From assembly GCA_900768265.1 (NCBI GenBank), contig CAAGCF010000023.1:4062-68061 (forward strand): a DNA stretch of 64,000 nt, given 5' to 3'. The number at the start of each line of letters is the position of its first letter. Position 1 is the stretch's first letter. Below the pieces are notes generated by a model. It was not told the origin of the DNA. It saw only the letters and a program-made list of their open reading frames with translations, and made no database searches. Source of the stretch: an uncultured Collinsella sp. GTDB taxonomy: Bacteria > Actinomycetota > Coriobacteriia > Coriobacteriales > Coriobacteriaceae. Both the position numbers and the translations under genes were made by a program. Shown in pieces: positions 57,320 through 64,000 of the stretch.

Positions 57320-58078
57320 TCACTCCTCGCTCTGTGAATACGAAGCGTCCAGGATCTCCTGCGCGTACGCGCGCTCCTCTACCGTAAGTCGTGCCGTCTC
57401 GATAAGATCGGGACGCCAACGACAGGTACGCTCGATGGCGTTTTTGCGACGCCAGGCATCGACCTTGGCATGGTCGCCGCTTACGAGCACTGGAGGCACG
57501 CCCTCGCCATTGAACTCGGCGGGGCGGGTGTACTGCGCGTACTCGAGCAGGCCACCGTCCTCGGCGGTCGAGAAAGACTCGTCCACGTTGCTCATCTCGT
57601 CGCCCAAGGCTCCGGGAATGAGCCGTACGACGGCATCGGCCACGACCATAGCGGGCAGCTCGCCGCCTGTGAGCACGTAGTCGCCGATCGACAGACGCTC
57701 ATCGGCATACGCATATGCGCGCTCGTCGACGCCCTCGTAACGGCTGCACACAAACAGCAGGCGCTCGCTTTTGAGCAGGCGCTCGGCCACATGCTGCGTA
57801 AAGGGCTCCCCGCAGGGGGTGAAGAACACCACGGTGGGCTTGGGACCCTCGGAGCTGATGGCCTCGATTGCCTCGGCAATGGGCTCGACCTTCATGAGCA
57901 TGCCCTGCCCGCCGCCATACGGCTCGTCATCGACGGTGCGATGGCGGTCGTGCGTCCAGTCGCGCAGGTTATACGCCTTAAAATCAAAAAGGCCGGCCTT
58001 GCGGGCGCGGCCCAAAATCGACGTGGACATGACGGGCTCAAACATCTCGGGAAAGACCGAAAGGGTCTCAATCAGCAT
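57320..58078 (-). CDS. trmD: tRNA (guanine37-N1)-methyltransferase
   Basis: SPOUT methyltransferase that makes m1G37 and prevents frameshifting. It begins MLIETLSVFPEMFEPVMSTS, with PYGGGQGMLMKVEP, the knot FVCSRYEGVDERA and DYVLTGGELPAMVVADAVVR. 252 residues. GGGAGG precedes the ATG. It lies in the rpsP-khpA-rimM-trmD-lepB operon. Confidence 0.97.
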   Translation of the reverse strand: MLIETLSVFPEMFEPVMSTSILGRARKAGLFDFKAYNLRDWTHDRHRTVDDEPYGGGQGMLMKVEPIAEAIEAISSEGPKPTVVFFTPCGEPFTQHVAERLLKSERLLFVCSRYEGVDERAYAYADERLSIGDYVLTGGELPAMVVADAVVRLIPGALGDEMSNVDESFSTAEDGGLLEYAQYTRPAEFNGEGVPPVLVSGDHAKVDAWRRKNAIERTCRWRPDLIETARLTVEERAYAQEILDASYSQSEE

Positions 58079-58088
58079 GCTGTCCTCC

Positions 58089-58610
58089 CTACTTGTCCAT
58101 ATCGATCAAGCCATCCATAACGTGGACGGAAATTGTTCCTGTGTCGGAAAGATCGAGCACAACCTGCTCGATCACGGGAATCAGAACCTCGCCGTACCGA
58201 TCGCCCTCGACAACCCAAACATCGTTGGCGGGCGTCGACATGATCTCGACAATCGTACCGAGCGAGCCAAAGCGCTCATCGACCACCTCGCGACCCATAA
58301 GGTCGGTATAGGCGGCGTCGAGCGAATCGAGCTCGAAGTCGTCACGATTGGCCAGCACATAGCATCCGGTGATGCCCTCAGCGGCCGTCAAGTCATCAAT
58401 GCCCTCAAACGAGACCAGATCGCCATCGCCCGTATCGGTGACGGACACGACCGTGCAAAAACGGTCGCGCTTGAGCGCCGGCGGCGTCAAGGCGACACGC
58501 ATACCCGGCTCCAATACAGAAGGAAGCCCCCGCAGCGGCTGCGCGAGGACCTCCCCCTTCCTTCCGTGCGGCTTGACCACACGGGCGATGTTTTTGTACT
58601 GGGACCTCAA
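58089..58610 (-). CDS. rimM: 16S rRNA processing protein RimM
   Basis: Assembly factor for the 30S head that binds S19. The N-terminal RimM barrel has ARVVKPHGRKGEVLAQPL, and a PRC-barrel follows with DLMGREVVDERFGSLGTIVEI and GEVLIPVIEQVVL. 173 residues. The only available start is TTG at 58610, in the loop of a small hairpin (GGACC-TTGA-GGTCC), five bases from the khpA stop, with a poor ribosome site. Confidence 0.93.
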   Translation of the reverse strand: MRSQYKNIARVVKPHGRKGEVLAQPLRGLPSVLEPGMRVALTPPALKRDRFCTVVSVTDTGDGDLVSFEGIDDLTAAEGITGCYVLANRDDFELDSLDAAYTDLMGREVVDERFGSLGTIVEIMSTPANDVWVVEGDRYGEVLIPVIEQVVLDLSDTGTISVHVMDGLIDMDK

Positions 58611-58614
58611 GGTC

Positions 58615-58899
58615 CTAGCCCAGAACCTCTACCTCGACAGCGGTGTCGAGGCGAGCGGCCAGTGCACGGGCGAGCGTGCGAATGGCCTTGATGGTACGGC
58701 CGCGACGGCCGATGACCTTAGCGACGTCATCCTCGGCAACCGAAACCTCAATCGTAGAGGCGTCGTCACCATCGATGACCTCGAGGCTCACGGAATCCGG
58801 GTCGTCGACGATCTGAACAACGAGATATTCGACGAGATCGGCGATGCGATCTGAGAGCATTGCCTCACCCTCGAGCTGTGCAGCGTCAACCTCAGGCAC
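58615..58899 (-). CDS. khpA: KH-domain RNA-binding protein KhpA
   Basis: Small RNA-binding protein that in other Gram-positives works with KhpB in cell elongation and division control. The 94 residues form one KH domain with the GRRGRTIKAIRTL loop at 64-76. The start is GTG at 58899 with GAGGAG six bases upstream. The place between rpsP and rimM is characteristic. The N-terminus is about 15 residues longer than usual. Confidence 0.92.
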   Translation of the reverse strand: MPEVDAAQLEGEAMLSDRIADLVEYLVVQIVDDPDSVSLEVIDGDDASTIEVSVAEDDVAKVIGRRGRTIKAIRTLARALAARLDTAVEVEVLG

Positions 58900-58902
58900 G
58901 AT

Positions 58903-59244
58903 TTACTCCTCGGCGCCCTCAGCGGCCTCAGCGGCAGCCTTAGCGGCCTCGGCCTCTTTGGCGAGCTGCTTCTTGGACTTCTTGACGACGGTCTCGGTCT
59001 TCTCGCCCTCGTTAGCGGCCTTGACCAGAGCGGCGACGGCGTCGGTGAGCTGAGCGCCCTTGGACTGCCAGTCAGCAATCTTCTCGAGGTCGAGGTTGAT
59101 GGTCTTGGGGGCGGTCATCGGGTTGTAGCGGCCAACCTCCTCGATGATACGACCGTCACGCGGGGCGCGGGAATCGGCGACGACGACACGGTAGTACGGA
59201 CGCTTCTTAGCGCCGTGACGAGCAAGGCGAATCTTGACTGCCAA
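58903..59244 (-). CDS. rpsP: 30S ribosomal protein S16
   Basis: Early-binding 30S protein. [20 protein letters not shown] is the signature start, followed by GRYNP and [13 protein letters not shown]. The 113-residue product has an Ala/Glu/Lys-rich C-terminal tail of about 30 residues beyond the core. The start is TTG at 59244 with GGAGG eight bases upstream; the longer open frame has no site. Confidence 0.96.
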   Translation of the reverse strand: MAVKIRLARHGAKKRPYYRVVVADSRAPRDGRIIEEVGRYNPMTAPKTINLDLEKIADWQSKGAQLTDAVAALVKAANEGEKTETVVKKSKKQLAKEAEAAKAAAEAAEGAEE

Positions 59245-59373
59245 AGGAAACTCCTCCAACCAAGCAGCTTTAGGCTGCAACTACAAACAAACAGTTGAAC
59301 ATAATACGCCATCGACGCGGGCAGGTGAAGTCCGTGAGACCAACTTCTTCGGTGTAGTCGAGGGCAAATCCAT

Positions 59374-59401
59374 ATCTTAGACAAGAATTCGCGATTTGCA
59401 A
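59374..59401 (-). promoter_or_regulatory. rpsP operon promoter
   Basis: TTGCAA, 16 bases, TAAGAT on the minus strand. The leader is about 120 bases and I see no gene in it. It is divergent to the dinB promoter 33 bases away. Confidence 0.7.
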
Positions 59402-59433
59402 GCACATACACGCACCCCACATGAGCTGCGCGG

Positions 59434-59439
59434 TATACT
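59434..59439 (+). promoter_or_regulatory. dinB -10 element, possibly leaderless transcript
   Basis: TATACT ends six bases before the dinB ATG at 59446, so a transcript starting at normal distance would begin at the start codon. No Shine-Dalgarno sequence is seen and no LexA box was recognised. Confidence 0.45.
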
Positions 59440-59445
59440 CATGAC

Positions 59446-60702
59446 ATGGAAAGACGCGAACATACATACGGTTATGAGGATGCTGCGGGCGTCACGCCGC
59501 CGCCCTGGACGGGTCCGGCGGTGGGCCTGATGGACCTCGATGCATTTTTTGCGAGCGTGGAGATGCTCGATCATCCCGAATGGCGCGGCAAACCGCTCAT
59601 CGTGGGCGGAGACGCCGAATCACGCGGCGTCGTGTCCACGTGCTCGTACGAGGCACGTCGCTTTGGTGTGCATTCTGCCATGGCCTCGGCCGAGGCGCGG
59701 CGTCTGTGCCCACAGGCCATTTGGACGCATGGGCATTTCGATCGCTACCACGAGGTCAGCGCGCAGGTCATGGCGATTCTCGCCGACGAGACCCCGCGCG
59801 TTGAGCGCGTATCCATCGACGAGGCCTTTATCGATATCACGCCGGGCCGCTTTGCGCCCGAAGACCCGCTACTGGTTGCGCGGCGTATAAGCGACCGCGT
59901 GGCGGCGCTGGGAGTGACCTGCTCCATTGGCGTGGGCTGCAACAAGACGGTCGCAAAGATCGCAAGCGAACGGGACAAGCCGTTTGGGCTGACCATCGTG
60001 CGCCCCGGAACCGAGCAGCGCTTTTTGGCCGCGCTGCCGGTATCTGCCATGAGCGGAATCGGACGTTCAGCCGAGGAGCGACTGCGTCGCATGCGCGTCT
60101 ATACGCTCGGCGAGCTTTCACGCGCGCCAGAGTCCACCCTGGCTGCAATCTTTGGCGTGAATGGCGAGCGCATGCGTCAACGTGCTTTGGGGCTCGAAGT
60201 ATCCGAGGTCACCAGCCTGGATGAGGAACGTGAAGTTAAATCGGTGAGCAATGAGCGCACCTTTGCGAAGGATTTGACCGACCGTGATGACATTGAGGCG
60301 GCGATTGCGCTGCTCGGCGAGTCGGTTGGGCGCCGACTGCGCCGTCAGGGCCTGACAGGCGGAACCGTAACGCTCAAGCTCAAGTATTCGTATGGCAGCG
60401 GACGCACGGCACAGCGCCGCTTGCCCCACCCCACCGACGACGAGAATATCTTTGTGGCCGTAGCGCTCGAGCTGCTCGACAATATCTGGCAAGAAGGCAT
60501 GCACGTGCGTCTGGCGGGTATCGGCATGAGCGATTTCAACCACCAAGGCGGTATCCAAACCGACCTGTTCTGCGAGATCGATGACCGCGGAGCGCAATCC
60601 AGCGACCGCCGCGACCTCTCTGTCGCCATCGACGCCGTCCGAGACAAATTCGGCGACACCGCCCTATCCTTCGGCCGCCAATCCCGCTTCTCCCCCCAAT
60701 GA
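59446..60702 (+). CDS. dinB: DNA polymerase IV
   Basis: Y-family translesion polymerase. Catalytic acidic residues lie in LMDLDAFFASVE (near 29-40) and SIDEAFIDITPG, with the steric-gate region and SYEARRFGV between. The HhH segment is at VSAMSGIGRSAEERLRRM, and a little-finger domain follows. The protein has 418 residues; an extra 25-residue N-terminus precedes the core. The C-terminus does not show a clear QxxLF-type clamp motif, though DLFCEID may be related. Divergent from rpsP. Confidence 0.93.
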   Translation: MERREHTYGYEDAAGVTPPPWTGPAVGLMDLDAFFASVEMLDHPEWRGKPLIVGGDAESRGVVSTCSYEARRFGVHSAMASAEARRLCPQAIWTHGHFDRYHEVSAQVMAILADETPRVERVSIDEAFIDITPGRFAPEDPLLVARRISDRVAALGVTCSIGVGCNKTVAKIASERDKPFGLTIVRPGTEQRFLAALPVSAMSGIGRSAEERLRRMRVYTLGELSRAPESTLAAIFGVNGERMRQRALGLEVSEVTSLDEEREVKSVSNERTFAKDLTDRDDIEAAIALLGESVGRRLRRQGLTGGTVTLKLKYSYGSGRTAQRRLPHPTDDENIFVAVALELLDNIWQEGMHVRLAGIGMSDFNHQGGIQTDLFCEIDDRGAQSSDRRDLSVAIDAVRDKFGDTALSFGRQSRFSPQ

Positions 60703-60716
60703 TTTGCGTTTTGGGC

Positions 60717-60758
60717 AAAAAGAAAGCCGGGCAGCTGCAGGTGGTGCAACTGCCCGGC
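60717..60758 (-). terminator. Intrinsic terminator of obgE-nadD-yqeK-rsfS
   Basis: GCCGGGCAG pairs with CTGCCCGGC and is followed by TTTCTTTTTG on the minus strand. It lies in the convergent gap between rsfS and dinB. Confidence 0.82.
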
Positions 60759-60804
60759 GAAGGGTAGAGGGTAGCTCAAGAGAAGCCCCGGCCCAAACAA
60801 GGTC

Positions 60805-61260
60805 CTAGAGGAGATCGAGGGGGAGCTGGGGAGCGTCGCCCCAGAGCTTCTCGAGGCGGTAGAAGTCGCGGGCCTCGGGGGTGAAGACGTGGACGACGAC
60901 CGAGCCGTAGTCCATAAGCATCCAGGTCTTCTGCTCGCGGCCCTCGATGGAGAACGGGTGCTCACCGCAAGCCTCGGCGACCTTCTCCTCGATCTCGTCG
61001 ACGATTGAATCGACCTGACGGTTGTTGGTACCGGTGGCGAGCACAAAGTAGTCGCACACGTCGGAGAGCTCGGTCAGATCGAGCACCTGCACGTCCTCGC
61101 CCTTTTTGTCGTAGGCGGCCTGCGCGGCAGCGCGGGCGACATCCTCGGCGGCGACACCGCTCGCGGACAGCGAGGCGGCGGTGCGGTCGGACGTGGCAAC
61201 GAAGCTCTTGTGCTCCACACCTTCAAGAATCTGCTCGTCGGTCATGGTCTCGTCGGCCAT
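60805..61260 (-). CDS. rsfS: Ribosomal silencing factor RsfS
   Basis: Binds L14 and blocks subunit joining in starved cells. The DUF143 core is VQVLDLTELSDVCDYFVLATGTNNRQV (split as VLDLTELSDVCDYFVLATG) followed by GSVVVHVFTPEARDFYRLEKLWGD. A poorly conserved N-terminal segment of about 35 residues precedes it. The ATG at 61260 has AAAGAGG six bases upstream. It ends the obgE-nadD-yqeK-rsfS unit. Confidence 0.95.
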   Translation of the reverse strand: MADETMTDEQILEGVEHKSFVATSDRTAASLSASGVAAEDVARAAAQAAYDKKGEDVQVLDLTELSDVCDYFVLATGTNNRQVDSIVDEIEEKVAEACGEHPFSIEGREQKTWMLMDYGSVVVHVFTPEARDFYRLEKLWGDAPQLPLDLL

Positions 61261-61288
61261 GGAATACCTCTTTCTAGACACACCCGAG

Positions 61289-61897
61289 CTAGCGCAGCTG
61301 GGCGTAATGGTTGTAAATCGTAATAGCCGTGGGATAAAGATAGCGCCCGGACTGGATCACATAGACCAGACCCTGCGCAAAACAGGAGAAGAACAACTCG
61401 TCAAGCGTCGACTCCCCCACCATCTTGCGCAGCGCGTGGGCATAATCACCATGGCGGTTGGGCTCGATGGCATCGGCCACAAAGACCACCATATCAAGCG
61501 GCGTCATGTCGCAGGCGCCCACGGTGTGACGGTCGACAGCCTGGAAAACGGCCGGAGATAGCTCGGGAAATAGCTGCGGAAGCTCATAGGCGGCAACCGG
61601 ACCATGCAGCAGCGGTGTCGCGGCCGAGGGAGAGCCGGCAATCTTAATGCCGTAATGCAGAGCGCGCGTGACCAGCTCGTCGTCGGAGAGCACCTTGTCC
61701 CAGTCATGGATCAGGCCAGCGGCAGCGGCATCAAAGCGGTCGACACCGTATACCTCGGCTAGGCGCAGCGCAGTCTCGGCAACCCCGAGCGAATGCACGT
61801 AGCGCTTACGTTTATCCTTCATGCGCACATCGAGCAACTCGTGGATACGCGTCAATAGCACGCGCTCGTCGCCCTCAAACTGATCTTCTACCGACAA
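61289..61897 (-). CDS. yqeK: HD-domain hydrolase YqeK (diadenosine tetraphosphatase)
   Basis: Symmetrical Ap4A hydrolase of the HD superfamily. The metal site is built from HSLGVAETA, the HD pair in AGLIHDWDK, LLHGPVAAYE and DRHTVG. 202 residues. The start is TTG at 61897 with GGAGGAG six bases upstream. nadD-yqeK-rsfS order is standard. Confidence 0.93.
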   Translation of the reverse strand: MSVEDQFEGDERVLLTRIHELLDVRMKDKRKRYVHSLGVAETALRLAEVYGVDRFDAAAAGLIHDWDKVLSDDELVTRALHYGIKIAGSPSAATPLLHGPVAAYELPQLFPELSPAVFQAVDRHTVGACDMTPLDMVVFVADAIEPNRHGDYAHALRKMVGESTLDELFFSCFAQGLVYVIQSGRYLYPTAITIYNHYAQLR

Positions 61898-61909
61898 CGT
61901 TCTCCTCCA

Positions 61910-62587
61910 TCAATCAAAATCGTCCTGCCCAAGATCGGCATACAGACCGCGCTTACGAATATAGCCGAGCACTGACTCGCTCGTAAGATAGCGCACGCTC
62001 ATGCCGCGGGCAACTCGCTTGCGAATGTTGGTCGAGCTAATCGCCAGCGCCGGAATCTGAATATAACGCACGTCAAACGGCAGGCCCGACCCTTTGATTC
62101 GCGCGCGAGCAGTATCGATATCAAAGCCCGGTCGCGTCGCCGCAATAAACGTGGCGAGCTCGGCGATTCGGTCGGCATCATGCCAGGTCACAATATCGAT
62201 AATCGCGTCGGCGCCCGTAATAAAGTAGAGCTTTACCTGAGGCGGGTAAAAGTCGCGAAGGGCATGAAGCGTATCGGCCGTATAGGTCACGCCCGGACGG
62301 TCGATCTCGAAACGACTCGCCAAAAAAGCCGGATTCGCAGCGGTGGCGAGGACCGTCATGGCATAACGGTCCTCGGCAGGCGTCACCGGTTTGTCGAGCT
62401 TAAATGCGGGAGAGCCGGCCGGCATAAAGAGCACGGCGTCCAAATCGAGCGACTCGCGCGCCTGCTCGGCGGTAACCAGGTGCCCGTAATGAATCGGGTC
62501 GAAGGTGCCACCCATAATGCCAAGCCGAAACTCCTGCCCATCCTTGATAGGCAGCTCAGGCAGACCAATTCCACCGCGCAGCGACAT
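61910..62587 (-). CDS. nadD: Nicotinate-nucleotide adenylyltransferase
   Basis: NAD synthesis enzyme that adenylates nicotinate mononucleotide. The nucleotidyltransferase motif GGTFDPIHYGHL is at 26-37, with FIPAGSP-like FMPAGSPAFK and the C-terminal ISSTNIRKR. 225 residues, with about 20 extra residues at the N-terminus. The ATG follows obgE by three bases. Confidence 0.96.
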   Translation of the reverse strand: MSLRGGIGLPELPIKDGQEFRLGIMGGTFDPIHYGHLVTAEQARESLDLDAVLFMPAGSPAFKLDKPVTPAEDRYAMTVLATAANPAFLASRFEIDRPGVTYTADTLHALRDFYPPQVKLYFITGADAIIDIVTWHDADRIAELATFIAATRPGFDIDTARARIKGSGLPFDVRYIQIPALAISSTNIRKRVARGMSVRYLTSESVLGYIRKRGLYADLGQDDFD

Positions 62588-62590
62588 AGC

Positions 62591-64000
<1,410 letters not shown>

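Noticed and set aside
59401..59470. Possible LexA box near dinB (GAAC at 59458)
   Set aside because: The second half-site does not match the GTTC expected at the right spacing.

Overview
The window looks like a housekeeping chromosome segment of a high-GC member of the Coriobacteriia (Actinomycetota), most like Collinsella. The evidence is the GC-rich codon use, an actinobacterial-type integration host factor (mIHF) next to gmk-rpoZ, a PyrK/PyrD type 1B pyrimidine operon, the PPDK plus DUF299 regulator pair, and a fermentative AdhE. Genus assignment is inference. Almost everything is on the minus strand. Only rpmB, adhE, a phosphotransferase gene and dinB are on the plus strand. I see no rRNA, tRNA, CRISPR array or prophage.

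Regions, in coordinate order; minus-strand operons read right to left. 1-12.1 kb: the end of pnp, rpsO, then lepA-dusB-hemW-dnaJ-dnaJ-mtaB-phoH-ybeY-dgkA-era-recO, a translation, RNA-processing and chaperone operon. 12.2-16.7 kb: rpsT, then comEA-comEC-holA. 16.9-19.3 kb: mihF-gmk-rpoZ-thiI. 19.5-25 kb: pyrR-pyrB-pyrC-pyrK-pyrD-pyrF behind an attenuator-like leader. 25-29.6 kb: plus-strand rpmB, a small relic of an IS200/REP-type transposase element, adhE and an APH-fold kinase. 29.7-39.8 kb: the classic rpsB-tsf-pyrH-frr-uppS-cdsA-dxr-rseP-ispG-proS cluster. 40-46.7 kb: rplS, rnhB, then yraN-comM-dprA-trmFO-xerC. 46.8-53.6 kb: a large secreted protein with an aerolysin-like segment, ppdK and its regulator. 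53.7-64 kb: glyQ-glyS, rpsP-khpA-rimM-trmD-lepB, dinB, and obgE-nadD-yqeK-rsfS (obgE runs off the end).

Main discovery candidates: (1) The two transformation units, comEA-comEC and yraN-comM-dprA-trmFO-xerC, lie 28 kb apart. Each starts just after the terminator of the preceding operon, and each carries the same exact 20-bp element (TTTGGT-N5-TTTGGT direct repeat, 11-bp period), 71-76 bp before the first start codon. I propose this as the operator of an undescribed competence regulon. (2) The secreted 935-residue protein at 46800-49607 has the Ser/Thr-rich amphipathic strand pattern of aerolysin/ETX-MTX2 pore formers, followed by Ig-like domains. (3) One of two tandem DnaJ proteins ends in membrane segments instead of its second substrate-binding domain. 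(4) The site-2 protease RseP carries an extra helix-turn-helix-like insert.

Secondary signals: three phased TTTACC boxes upstream of ppdK; a hairpin switch before pyrR; an xerC reading frame whose conserved N-terminus has no ATG/GTG/TTG start; a possibly leaderless dinB; and hairpins in several ribosomal-protein leaders.
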